Source of the DNA: CAYVQZ01 sp964453435
Lineage (GTDB): Bacteria; Abyssobacteria; SURF-5
Assembly (NCBI GenBank): GCA_964453435.1
Contig: CAYVQZ010000074.1
Span: forward strand, 1 to 18,375
Length of the DNA stretch: 18,375 nucleotides
Direction: 5' to 3'
The number at the start of each line of letters is the position of its first letter. Positions within the stretch are counted from its first letter, which is position 1. The notes beneath the pieces were generated by a model. It was not told the DNA's origin. It saw only the letters and a list, made by a program, of their open reading frames with translations, and made no database searches. Below, one piece after another: positions 1 to 8,178 of the stretch. Both the position numbers and the translations under genes were made by a program.

Positions 1-476
1 AAGAACGGGTCCCACATTCGATGGCACGCGTCACAGTGCACTCCGTCAAAATCGCTTCCCGTCATCAAGGAAGCATTCGGCGGGTCGGAGCGGCCACCCA
101 GCCAGCCTTCCGGAAAATGGCAGCGTTCACAGATATCGACCGCATTCGGGTTTCCCACAGCCCAAACGGAATCTTGCGCGGCAACGGTCAGGCAGGCCCA
201 AAACAAGGGGTCTCGCGCAGCCTGCGCCATAACAGAACCGCTCCAGGTAAAGCCCGGCGACACAATATTTCCCTCGGCGTCCGTGCGCCTTTCTCCGTGA
301 CAGTCCAGACACGTAACAGGCTCTTGCAGATTCACTCCTTGATGCGGCTGGGTCCCCGGCATCCGTACCAGCGGGTCATCCGCAACGGGCAGCGGAGTGA
401 ATCCTCGCACCGGCGCCGCCAGAAAAAAGACCATCATCAAGATTCCGACAATCGGAACTCCGTGTTTGACTTTCAT
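1..476 (-). CDS. Multiheme c-type cytochrome, secreted, 5' part only (runs off the left edge)
   Basis: Reading the minus strand from the ATG at 476-474 gives 158 codons without a stop up to the window edge, so the C-terminal part is missing. A G-rich ribosome binding site (AGGGGGGAT) lies just upstream. Residues 1-25 look like a signal peptide (MKVKHG, then a hydrophobic stretch ending LAAPVRG). Three heme c attachment motifs are visible: CLDCH (56-60), CERCH (116-120) and CDACH (148-152). Between them are the segments SVMAQAARDPLFWACL and GWLGGRSDPPNA, which recall a group of multiheme cytochromes with a W-x-GS-M-A-x-A-x-RDP signature (from memory, not searched). The protein should act outside the cytoplasmic membrane as an electron carrier or oxidoreductase. 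It is transcribed away from the kinase gene across a long spacer. The total heme number and electron partner cannot be read from this fragment. Confidence is high for a c-type cytochrome and low for any specific role. Confidence 0.88.
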   Translation of the reverse strand, partial: MKVKHGVPIVGILMMVFFLAAPVRGFTPLPVADDPLVRMPGTQPHQGVNLQEPVTCLDCHGERRTDAEGNIVSPGFTWSGSVMAQAARDPLFWACLTVAAQDSVWAVGNPNAVDICERCHFPEGWLGGRSDPPNASLMTGSDFDGVHCDACHRMWDPF

Positions 477-1027
477 CGTCAATCCCCCCTCTACTCCAAC
501 CTGCTTTTTTACAATAGACCGTAAGCGTGAAAGGACTCAGGAAAACACCAACGACTCGATATGAACCTCTTTCCGGCACTGATTTGCTCAACCCCCCCTT
601 CCGTTAATTCTTCGGCCGGCCTCTCGGTATTTAGGATTCGATGCCGGTTCGCATTAATCGGCCTTGCCGCGACCATTCCGAATCGCGATTGAAACATTTC
701 GCACCCATTTGGTCTTTTATTTTCGCAAAAAAAACCGCGCGCATTTTTTTCTTTATTCAGCCAATTATTTCACGACACAAAACCAGAGCGCGATTAATTT
801 GACTTGAACAGAGAGATATTTTGCCGGTGGATTGCCGATTATTCGTAGAAAGGTTGACGGGGCAGGTCGCAAACCGCGGCAGAGTTAAGGAATGAGTGGT
901 GATTGATTGCTTGATATGATTGCAGCTTTTCCGAGCGGCGTAAGACGAATACGGGGACATCTTTGCTCCTCACACTCGACTTCGTGCTTGCGACTGAGTT
1001 GATGTTTGAGTAGCAGTATAACACCAC

Positions 1028-1060
1028 TTCTCGAATCCGCAAGGGGTTCGAGAAATTTTT
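1028..1060 (+). terminator. Intrinsic terminator with no upstream gene on its strand
   Basis: The arms TTCTCGAATCC (1028-1038) and GGGTTCGAGAA (1044-1054) pair over 11 positions, with one G-T wobble, around a GCAAG loop. ATTTTT follows at once. The T-tract lies only on the plus-strand side, so it would end a rightward transcript. The only gene to its left is on the minus strand, so it either ends an unannotated small RNA or attenuates read-through towards the kinase. Confidence 0.65.
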
Positions 1061-1290
1061 GGACCCGGCCTCGGTTATATTTGACGGGACCATCTCGAAA
1101 TTCGACAAAAGTTGGCTTGGTCTTTTTCCGCTTGCTTCGTGGCTTGTCCGCGCAGAGCGAGGGATGATGTTCGCAAATGTGCGGGAAGGCAGAAACCCTT
1201 GAGGGTCGGAGTTTGTTGGCTTTAAACTTAAGTCTTTTTTCATTAATGAGTTACAGTTATAAAACGCGTGAGACGCCGGTTGCCATTTCT

Positions 1291-1307
1291 CCGGCACAAG
1301 AAATGCT
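1291..1307 (+). promoter_or_regulatory. Putative sigma-54 (-24/-12) promoter of the kinase/regulator operon
   Basis: The sequence CCGGCACAAGAAATGCT has the sigma-54 geometry: GG at 1293-1294, ten bases, GC at 1305-1306. It matches TGGCAC-N5-TTGC except for the first T and one T of the -12 box. Transcription would start near 1317-1318, leaving a leader of about 100 nt before the TTG start of the kinase. The operon encodes a sigma-54 activator, so autoregulation is plausible. This is an inference from sequence match and context. Confidence 0.5.
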
Positions 1308-1415
1308 TAACTATAGGAATGATTGTCATTTTGATCGGGAGTATGCCAACTTGCTTGCAAGCCAAAACAATCCAAACCGGCTCGAACCAGGGCTGTGAGA
1401 TGAGAGAATAGTACG

Positions 1416-4055
1416 TTGACTTGGCATCTTGATAGTCCGATATTTCCGTTATTTGTTATCGCCGCCACCATGTCAGCATTGGCGGTGTACATCTTCAGGG
1501 AACATCAGACATCCGAGTCCCGAATCCTGGCTGTGCTCAGCGCAAGCGTGGCGGTCTGGTGCTTCGCATATGCGTTGGAGCTTGGATGCGCCGGACTGCC
1601 CAACAAGCTCCTATGGGCAAGGGTTAAGTACCTGGGCATTGCGGTGATTCCCACCGCCTGGCTCCTCTTCGCCCTGCACTACAGCGGGAAGAAGCACTGG
1701 CTCAAACGCGGCGTGGTGAGTTTGTTAGCCTCCGGTCCCCCTGCCATTCTGGCGGTGGTATGGACCAATGATTTTCACTCCCTGTTCTGGACGGGCATAA
1801 GCGTTGAACGCACACGTGGGTTTTCGGTATTGGCTCTGCCAACGGGCGCCGGTTTCTGGCTCTGCGCGGGGTACAACCATCTGCTGGTTCTGCTGGGCAC
1901 TGTGTTAATTCTGGAATCCTTTCTGCGGTCACACCGGCTTTTCCGCAAACAGGCGGGAATCATACTGCTGGGGGCTTTAGTTCCATGGGTGGGCAACGCC
2001 ATATTCATCTTCGGCCTGAGCCCTGTTTCACACCTGGACCTGACTCCCTTTGCGTTTGCCGTTACGTGTCTTTCCTGTGCCTGGTCTCTTTTCCGTTTGC
2101 ATATCACAGAGCTTGTTCCAATAGCATACGATGCCGTTATCCAAGGCATGGACGACTGTGTAATCGTGCTGGACGGGCGGAATCGCATTATCGAGTTCAA
2201 TCTTCCCGCCCGGCCCCTCTTCGCCTGTGTTCCCTCGGAGGCCATCGGGGAACCGGCGGAACATGTGCTACCGGATTTGGCCGCCCAGTTGCGCCTTCCC
2301 TTGGATGAGAATGCCGCCACTTCCCGAGAGGTCATGCTCGATGACGGAACCGCGCGGCGCGTGTATGATGTGCGGATTTCTTGTCTGCGCGACCGACAGA
2401 GCCGGTCCGTGGGCAAAGTGGTCGTCCTGCGAGACATCACTTTACGCAAGCAGGCGGAAGAAAACCTTGAAGGCTCGCTTTCGCTTCTGCGTGCGACCCT
2501 GGAATCGACAGCCGACGGTATACTTGTGGTTCACAACGAAGGAAGGGCAGTGGGGTGCAACAGGAAATTTCTCAAAATGTGGGGGCTATCCGAGGCTGAG
2601 GCAATGTCAGGAGACAAGGTTCTGGAGGGGAGATTGTTCCTGGAACAATTGAAAGAGCCGGAAGAATACCTGACGAGATTAAAGGCGTTATATGCCGAAG
2701 CGGAGGCGGAGGGTTGCGAACTTCTTGAATTGAATGACGGCAGAATCTATGAACGTTACACTCAGCCGAGACGGATAGGAGAAACGATTGTCGGCAGGGT
2801 GTTCAGCTTTCGCGACATTACGGAAAATACTCGACTGCAAAACCAGCTCGTCGAGACAACAACCTATCTTGAGAACCTTCTGGAAACGGCCAGCGACGTC
2901 ATATACACCCTTGACCTCAGAAGCTCTCTTACCTTTATCAACCGTCGCGCCGAAGAAGTGACCGGCTACACCAGACGGGAGCTCATGGAAAACGGCATTG
3001 CCTTTTTGGTCCACGAGGATGACCGGACCGAGCACGCCAGGCGCTTCAAGATAGTTCTTAATGGCGGCTGTGAGGCCTCCCAGATACGCTTCCGCCGGAA
3101 AGACGGGAAGGTCATCACGCTTTCGGTGAATGAGACACGTATCGTCAGTGAGGGAAGGCCCGTTGGGATATTCGGGATAGCTCGGGATATCACCAACGAG
3201 CTGGCGCTGGAAGAGCAGTTGCGCCAAGCCCAGAAGCTGGAAGCGGTGGAGCAATTGGCTGGCGGGATAGCCCATGACTTCAACAACCTGTTGACAGTGA
3301 TCGTTGGTCACACGCAACTGGCGATGATGGAGACGGAAGATGCGGACCCGATACGCGACGATCTCCAAGAGGTCGAGTCTGCCGCTCAAATGGCGGCCGA
3401 CCTCGTCAACCAGTTGCTCGCGTTCAGCCGAAGACAAACGACGGAACTCAGGCTCGTCAATCTCAACTCCATCTTGGACGAGATGAGGACGGTTCTGCGC
3501 AGTCTTGTGAAAAAGGACACAAGCCTTCGGTTGAGACCTGCCAGCGGACTCTGGCCGGTGAAAGTTGACCCGAACCAGTTCAAGCAGGTCGTTTTCAACC
3601 TTGTCATCAATGCGGGCGACGCGACTCCTCCAGGAGGCGCGATTACCTTGAGAGCAGAGAATGTCAATGTCGGTCCGGAGGAAGGAAGAAAGATCGGAGA
3701 CCTCAAACCCGGCCGCTATGTTGTGCTCACGGTCACGGACACGGGAAAAGGAATGAGCAAGGAAATCCAGTGCCGGATATTCGAGCCCTTCTTCACCACA
3801 AAACCCGAAGGGAAAGGCACCGGCCTCGGACTGTCGACCGTTCACGGAATCATCAAACGTCACGGGGGCCACATAGCCGTCTGCAGTGAGGCAGGCTGCG
3901 GAACAAGCTTCACCATTTCCTTGCCCGCCGGGGACGGTTCTCCCGAATACGAAGAGCTTGTGGGAGCAATCCAGGCCGGGCACGGATTGCGAAGCGTCTT
4001 GCCCCCGGAAGACGAGAAAAGCCGGCGCAGAACCCAGACAAGGACGGAACGGTAA
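1416..4055 (+). CDS. Membrane sensor histidine kinase (7TM input, three PAS domains)
   Basis: The predicted protein has 879 residues. Residues 1-228 contain about seven hydrophobic helices and resemble the 7TM input domain of histidine kinases. Three PAS domains follow at roughly 236-347, 355-472 and 484-598, each ending in an (R)DIT-type motif typical of PAS/PAC boundaries. The dimerisation domain has the phospho-accepting histidine H620 in GGIAHDFNNLL. The ATPase domain has the N box (NLVINAGDA, 728-736), G1 (DTGKG, 775-779) and G2 (GTGLGLS, 801-807). The start is TTG, preceded by GAGATGAGAG. The first in-frame ATG, at codon 19, would cut into the first membrane helix, so TTG is preferred. 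The kinase should phosphorylate the NtrC-type regulator encoded 5 bp downstream. The signal is unknown. An Arg-rich tail of about 40 residues follows the ATPase domain. Confidence 0.93.
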   Translation: MTWHLDSPIFPLFVIAATMSALAVYIFREHQTSESRILAVLSASVAVWCFAYALELGCAGLPNKLLWARVKYLGIAVIPTAWLLFALHYSGKKHWLKRGVVSLLASGPPAILAVVWTNDFHSLFWTGISVERTRGFSVLALPTGAGFWLCAGYNHLLVLLGTVLILESFLRSHRLFRKQAGIILLGALVPWVGNAIFIFGLSPVSHLDLTPFAFAVTCLSCAWSLFRLHITELVPIAYDAVIQGMDDCVIVLDGRNRIIEFNLPARPLFACVPSEAIGEPAEHVLPDLAAQLRLPLDENAATSREVMLDDGTARRVYDVRISCLRDRQSRSVGKVVVLRDITLRKQAEENLEGSLSLLRATLESTADGILVVHNEGRAVGCNRKFLKMWGLSEAEAMSGDKVLEGRLFLEQLKEPEEYLTRLKALYAEAEAEGCELLELNDGRIYERYTQPRRIGETIVGRVFSFRDITENTRLQNQLVETTTYLENLLETASDVIYTLDLRSSLTFINRRAEEVTGYTRRELMENGIAFLVHEDDRTEHARRFKIVLNGGCEASQIRFRRKDGKVITLSVNETRIVSEGRPVGIFGIARDITNELALEEQLRQAQKLEAVEQLAGGIAHDFNNLLTVIVGHTQLAMMETEDADPIRDDLQEVESAAQMAADLVNQLLAFSRRQTTELRLVNLNSILDEMRTVLRSLVKKDTSLRLRPASGLWPVKVDPNQFKQVVFNLVINAGDATPPGGAITLRAENVNVGPEEGRKIGDLKPGRYVVLTVTDTGKGMSKEIQCRIFEPFFTTKPEGKGTGLGLSTVHGIIKRHGGHIAVCSEAGCGTSFTISLPAGDGSPEYEELVGAIQAGHGLRSVLPPEDEKSRRRTQTRTER

Positions 4056-4060
4056 GAAAG

Positions 4061-5479
4061 ATGGATTCCCCGAACGCGCACATCCTGACCGGCGCTCGGG
4101 TGCTCGTCGTCGATGACGATGACCGGGTAACCCGCCTGGTAGCCGCCACCATCCACAAAGAGGGCGCGGCAGTCGATAGCGCTTCTTCCGGCGAAGAGGC
4201 CCTCCAACTGGGGGCCGGCTCCGAGTACGACCTCGTGATTACCGACGTCAGAATGCCGGGGATAAGCGGAATTGAATTGATGCATCACCTGAAGTCGAGA
4301 TGTCGGAATTCCTTCATGGAAACCATCATCATCACCGCTTACGGAGACATTCCGCTCGCCGTGAAGGCGATGAAAAAAGGCGCTTATGATTTCATCACCA
4401 AGCCGTTCCACATAACGCAGCTCGTTACGGCGGCCGAGCGGGCGCTCGAAAAGCGCGCCTTGAGACTCAAAATAGAAGAGTTGTGGTCAGGGATTCAAAA
4501 GAAGGAAAGATTCGAATCCCTGATTGGCGGCAGCCGGGCGATGCAGGAGGTATACGAGAGGATAACCCAGGTCGCCCCCACCGAAAGCACGGTGCTGGTG
4601 CAGGGAGAAACGGGAACCGGAAAGGAACTGGTGGCCAGGGCGCTGCACGCCAGAAGCCACCGGTCAAAAGGGCCTTTCATGGTTATCAATTGCGGAACCC
4701 TCACCGGGTCCCTGTTAGAGAGCGAGCTTTTCGGCCATGTGAAAGGCGCTTTCACCGGCGCGACATCGACCAGAATAGGCCTGTTCGAGGCGGCGGGCGG
4801 CGGGACCATCTTCCTGGATGAAATCGACTCCACCTCGCAGCATACGCAGCTCGGCTTGCTGCGCGTACTGGAAGACAGACAGGTCAGGCCTGTGGGTTCG
4901 GTGTCCTCGAAAACGGTCGATGTCCGGGTGATTTGCGCGGCGCAGAAGGACCTTTCCGCGCTCAGGGAAGCTGCCGGATTCCGGGAAGACCTGTACTACC
5001 GGATAAGCGCCTTGACCATCACCCTTCCCCCGCTCAGGGACCGGATGGAAGACTTACCCCTGCTGGCCGGTCATTTCGTGAGACTCGCCTGCGAAAAGGC
5101 CTCAAAGCAACCTTGCCGTCTCTCAGCGAAAGCGCTGGACTCCCTGATGACGTATTCGTGGCCGGGAAACGTGCGTGAACTGAGAAATACCATTGAGCAG
5201 GCGGTGCTTTTCTCGCAAGGGCCCATCATAGGGGAATACGAACTAAACGTGGCCGCGCCGAACAGCAGGCCGGCCAGCCATTCGCAGGCCATCGAGACCC
5301 TGGACGACTTGGAGCGGAGACACATCCTCAGAGTGCTCAAGCTCACGGGAAACAATAAACGGCGGGCGGCTCAGATGCTGGGCGTCCCGCGGACGACACT
5401 GTACCAACGAATGAAAAAGCATCAAATCTCTGCAGATACCATCAACGAGCACCTGCTTGGTCACCATCAAACGCGATGA
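4061..5479 (+). CDS. NtrC-family sigma-54-dependent response regulator
   Basis: The protein has 472 residues and the complete NtrC architecture. The receiver domain (about 12-125) has the acidic patch VVDDDD, phospho-acceptor D62 in ITDVRMPG, and K114 in FITKPF. The AAA+ domain (about 153-385) has Walker A GETGTGKE (182-189), the sigma-54-contacting loop GAFTGA (229-234) and Walker B GGTIFLDEID (247-256). The C-terminus has a Fis-type helix-turn-helix (NNKRRAAQMLGVPRTTLYQR). All residues needed for phosphorylation, ATP hydrolysis and sigma-54 contact are present. It is almost certainly the partner of the kinase that ends 5 bp upstream. It should bind enhancer sites and activate sigma-54 promoters; candidate promoters lie before the kinase (1291-1307) and before the FapA-like gene (5644-5659). 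The regulon cannot be read from the sequence. Confidence 0.96.
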   Translation: MDSPNAHILTGARVLVVDDDDRVTRLVAATIHKEGAAVDSASSGEEALQLGAGSEYDLVITDVRMPGISGIELMHHLKSRCRNSFMETIIITAYGDIPLAVKAMKKGAYDFITKPFHITQLVTAAERALEKRALRLKIEELWSGIQKKERFESLIGGSRAMQEVYERITQVAPTESTVLVQGETGTGKELVARALHARSHRSKGPFMVINCGTLTGSLLESELFGHVKGAFTGATSTRIGLFEAAGGGTIFLDEIDSTSQHTQLGLLRVLEDRQVRPVGSVSSKTVDVRVICAAQKDLSALREAAGFREDLYYRISALTITLPPLRDRMEDLPLLAGHFVRLACEKASKQPCRLSAKALDSLMTYSWPGNVRELRNTIEQAVLFSQGPIIGEYELNVAAPNSRPASHSQAIETLDDLERRHILRVLKLTGNNKRRAAQMLGVPRTTLYQRMKKHQISADTINEHLLGHHQTR

Positions 5480-5506
5480 CTTCCACTGCTTCTTTTCCCC
5501 GTGTCG

Positions 5507-5530
5507 GTGTCGGCTTGCCGACACTTTGTT
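5507..5530 (+). terminator. Putative intrinsic terminator after the response regulator
   Basis: A 7 bp perfect stem, GTGTCGG (5507-5513) with CCGACAC (5518-5524), closes a CTTG loop and is followed by TTTGTT. It lies 28 bp past the regulator stop codon. The T-tract is interrupted, so termination may be partial. Confidence 0.55.
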
Positions 5531-5607
5531 AGATTGTGTCCTCTCACCGACGGTCTAAGCTACCTCCAGAGTTACACCAACACGACCCGCTGCTTTGCTG
5601 TAACTAA

Positions 5608-5619
5608 TTGTATATACAA
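5608..5619. promoter_or_regulatory. 12 bp perfect palindrome, possible operator or enhancer half
   Basis: TTGTATATACAA is a perfect palindrome in the spacer before the FapA-like gene. It lies about 25 bp upstream of the -24 element of the sigma-54-like site. It could be a binding site for the adjacent regulator, although enhancers of this class usually sit further upstream. No second copy was noticed in the window. Confidence 0.3.
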
Positions 5620-5643
5620 GACTTACAGAAGCAATCCTGCTGT

Positions 5644-5659
5644 TGGCACGGATATTGAC
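5644..5659 (+). promoter_or_regulatory. Putative sigma-54 (-24/-12) site before the FapA-like gene
   Basis: TTGGCACGGATATTGAC matches the sigma-54 consensus TTGGCACG-N4-TTGC except at the last conserved base: GG at 5645-5646, ten bases, then GA where GC is expected. The -24 half is perfect. The start of transcription would be near 5670, about 85 nt before the ATG. The adjacent sigma-54 activator gene makes this attractive, but the missing C at -12 is a real weakness. Confidence 0.45.
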
Positions 5660-5754
5660 TCACCGTGATGCCATAGTCTTGGCGCACAACTGGTCCCGCA
5701 CTCTTAAGGTCCGATCCACGCCAGACGGAACCCGATAAGGAAAGGGAATTATCT

Positions 5755-7194
5755 ATGGCGGATGCCGCTGAGTCAGGTCTCAACGTGCGAATCACGGACG
5801 ACCACATGGCGGTGCTGATGGATTTGACGGCAGCGCCGGAGGACCCTCAATCACTGTTGAGCCAGATAGAACTCGAGATGCGAGTCCTCGGCGTTTCAAA
5901 TATTCCTCCTCATGAAGAATTGGCGGAACGGCTTCGTCGGGCCGGAAAGGACGCAGAAGGTTTGCTGAACGTGGTGCTGCTGGAAGGCCAGCCGCCGGTT
6001 CCTCCGGAGGACGGAAGAATCGAGTGGACGCAGGACTTCTTCAGTGCCGGATTTGCGGTAAATGAGCAGACCGGCGCCGTGGATTATCGGCAACCCGCCG
6101 CACAACTTGCCGTGGAAAGCGGCCAACTCCTGGCCAAGGTCATCCCCCCCACGGAAGGGCGTGACGGCCGGGATGTTTACGGAAGGCCGGCGGCGGCGCG
6201 CAAGCCGAACCGCGCTCTCATATTTGCCGGCCCGAACGTCAGGGTTGAGGAGAAAGACGACGGTTCGTACTTCTATGCGCAGAAGGGGGGCCGGATTCGC
6301 TGGGCTTCCAACACTCTCGCGGTAGACGAGGTTTACCATATTCCCAGGAGTGTGGGCCTTCAAACGGGCAATATCAAACATCCCGGCTCGGTCTTGATAG
6401 AAGGGGACGTTTCAGCCGGTTCGCGCGTGGAGGCAGATGGAAACATAGAGGTCAACGGAACGGTGGAAGCCGCAGACCTCCGCGCAGGCGGAAACCTGAG
6501 GGTCCATGGCGGCATAACCGGCATGGGCGAGCAAGCTATCCGGGTCGATGGGGGCGTTCGCGCCAAATACGTTATGGAGGCAGATATCGAGGCCGGTGAA
6601 GACATCGTGGTGGAAAGGGAGATTCTTCAGTCAAAGATAAGGACGCGCGGCGCTCTGATCATGCGCGGGGGAAGGTTGGTGGGAAGTCAAGCCACGGCGC
6701 TCGGCGGAATTGTATTGGAAGAGGCAGGCAGCAAGGGATGTGTGGCGACCACGCTTATTGCCGCCGAGGATTATTGTCTCGACGAAAGGCTTGCCGAGGT
6801 GAGGAAACAGATTTCTGCGCTCGAGAGAACTCTGGAACGGATACACAAAAAGGTGAAACCCCTGCTTCCTCGGAAAAGCTTGCTTTCGCCGGGGCAGCGG
6901 GAAGCGATGGCCAAATTGCTGGCGGCAGCCGCCGAAATGGAAAAGGAGATTCCGCAACTGAGCAGGCGCCTCGAAAAGATAGAAGAAGATTCCCGCGCTC
7001 GGACGAAGCCGCACATCTATATCATGAAAATGTTACATCCGGAAACCACGCTTCGGATCAAAGCGACAAGCCTCCATATAACAGAAACGATCAGTGGCCC
7101 GCTGCGCGCGGCGCCGAGCGGGAAAAAACTTGTGCTCGCGCCCATTGGTGGTTCGGCAAGCCAGATAAACAAAGCGCATCGTCCTCAGGGGTAA
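5755..7194 (+). CDS. FapA-family (DUF342) protein
   Basis: The protein has 479 residues. The N-terminal part (about 10-170) contains a DUF342-type segment including IPPTEGRDGRDVYGRP. Residues about 205-330 are a glycine-rich right-handed beta-helix-like stretch with short repeats (for example GSVLIEGDVSAGSRVEADGN and GGVRAKYVMEADIEAGEDI). Residues about 345-410 form a charged coiled coil. This order is typical of the FapA family, named from flagellar assembly protein A, whose members are cytoplasmic and linked to polar organisation or motility in some bacteria. No flagellar gene is present here, so a flagellar role is not supported. The ATG is preceded by AAGGAAAGGG. The gene begins a run of three signalling genes and follows a sigma-54-like site. 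The exact function is unknown. Confidence 0.85.
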   Translation: MADAAESGLNVRITDDHMAVLMDLTAAPEDPQSLLSQIELEMRVLGVSNIPPHEELAERLRRAGKDAEGLLNVVLLEGQPPVPPEDGRIEWTQDFFSAGFAVNEQTGAVDYRQPAAQLAVESGQLLAKVIPPTEGRDGRDVYGRPAAARKPNRALIFAGPNVRVEEKDDGSYFYAQKGGRIRWASNTLAVDEVYHIPRSVGLQTGNIKHPGSVLIEGDVSAGSRVEADGNIEVNGTVEAADLRAGGNLRVHGGITGMGEQAIRVDGGVRAKYVMEADIEAGEDIVVEREILQSKIRTRGALIMRGGRLVGSQATALGGIVLEEAGSKGCVATTLIAAEDYCLDERLAEVRKQISALERTLERIHKKVKPLLPRKSLLSPGQREAMAKLLAAAAEMEKEIPQLSRRLEKIEEDSRARTKPHIYIMKMLHPETTLRIKATSLHITETISGPLRAAPSGKKLVLAPIGGSASQINKAHRPQG

Positions 7195-7297
7195 GACAGA
7201 TAAGTGAAAGATATCCGGTCCGACACCCGGCATGCTCCAATGAGTAAACCGAAAACGGGCGCATGGTAAGGACCAATCTGCGCGGAGACCTCATGAA

Positions 7298-8161
7298 ATG
7301 ATTAAGGACCCCGCAATCCTGAAAGAACTCGTGGCGCTGAAGGAACTTCCCACCCTTCCGCAGGTGACGGCGGATGTGCTTGCTGTTCTTGCCTCGGAGC
7401 GTTCGTCCGCCGACGACGTCGCCAGCATACTTTCGAAAGACCAGGCCCTTTGTTCAAAAGTCCTGAAGATAGCGAATTCCGCCTTTTTTGCCCAAAGCCG
7501 CAGGATATCCACCGCGGAGGACGCGATCGTCCTGCTCGGGTTCGACTCGATTGCCCAATTGATGCTTGCGACCGCTGTCTTCAAATCGTTCCGGCCAATG
7601 CAGCCTCAGGTAAAGTTTGACCTTTATGGTTTCTGGAGGCACTCCATCGCCACTGCGAACGCCGGCAAAATAATCGCCGAGGCCGCGGAGAAGGCGAGCG
7701 AGGCGACAAAGCTTTATACCGCTGGATTGCTTCATGATATCGGCAAGCTCGTGCTGGTCACGTACTTTCCTGATCGTTACGTCCCGGTATTCAGGCGGGC
7801 GGAATCCGGCACTCTTTCCATGTACGAAGCCGAGATGGCGGAACTCGAATTCAGTCACTGTCAGGTGAGTGAATGGCTGTGCAACCGTTGGAGTTTTCCC
7901 GAAAAACTCGTCGAAGCGATCTCCCGTCACCACGAAAGGGTCTCATCAACCAATCCGGAACCGGAAACGCAGATAGTTCGCCTCGCCAATATTGTCTGCA
8001 ACCGGATGAAGCTGGGCGCCAGCGGAAACACGAAGCCCTATCCACTCACACCCGAAGAATACATGGCCCTCGGCTTGGACGAAAGTGACTTGGCAAAGAT
8101 CGAAGACCGACTGAAGAAAAAAGACAGGGAAATCGAGGTAATCCTGAGAACAATCTCCTGA
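7298..8161 (+). CDS. HDOD domain protein
   Basis: The protein has 287 residues, nearly all HDOD domain. Family signatures include LPTLPQVTADVL (18-29), the helix around LSKDQALCSKVLKIANSAFF (45-64), AIVLLGFDSIAQLML (76-90) and GLLHDIGK (143-150), which keeps the His-Asp pair H146-D147. A later RHH lies in the helical C-terminal part. HDOD proteins are related to HD phosphohydrolases but generally lack the full catalytic metal site, and many work as signalling adaptors in motility, surface behaviour or cell-cycle control. No receiver or EAL domain is attached. GGAG lies 10 bp before the ATG. It is 103 bp after the FapA-like gene and 17 bp before the GAF gene, so co-transcription with both is likely. 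The partner is unknown. Confidence 0.9.
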   Translation: MIKDPAILKELVALKELPTLPQVTADVLAVLASERSSADDVASILSKDQALCSKVLKIANSAFFAQSRRISTAEDAIVLLGFDSIAQLMLATAVFKSFRPMQPQVKFDLYGFWRHSIATANAGKIIAEAAEKASEATKLYTAGLLHDIGKLVLVTYFPDRYVPVFRRAESGTLSMYEAEMAELEFSHCQVSEWLCNRWSFPEKLVEAISRHHERVSSTNPEPETQIVRLANIVCNRMKLGASGNTKPYPLTPEEYMALGLDESDLAKIEDRLKKKDREIEVILRTIS

Positions 8162-8178
8162 AAACGCGGCGGTTTGAA

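Larger units (their letters stand above)
477..1415. other. Long divergent intergenic region, no supported protein gene
   Basis: About 940 bp separates the minus-strand cytochrome from the plus-strand kinase. Short open frames exist on both strands, but none has a ribosome binding site, recognisable composition or domain. The left part is AT-rich with a symmetrical A-tract/GCGCGC/T-tract segment around 726-750. A strong plus-strand terminator hairpin at 1028-1060 and a sigma-54-type promoter at 1291-1307 are listed separately. A short palindrome, TCGAAATTCGA, lies at 1095-1105. The region probably holds the promoters of both flanking genes and possibly a small plus-strand transcript. Confidence 0.6.

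Noticed and set aside
1177..1398. 73-codon open frame before the kinase
   Set aside because: It lacks a ribosome binding site and overlaps the sigma-54-type promoter; composition and translation look random.
2688..3983. 431-codon open frame on the minus strand inside the kinase gene
   Set aside because: It is fully antisense to the PAS, dimerisation and ATPase domains of a clearly real kinase and has no recognisable domain or ribosome binding site.
5755..7194. Flagellar role for the FapA-like gene
   Set aside because: The name comes from other organisms; no flagellar gene is present here, so only family membership is claimed.
7204..7269. 21-codon frame between the FapA-like and HDOD genes
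   Set aside because: It starts with GTG, has no ribosome binding site and shows no features.
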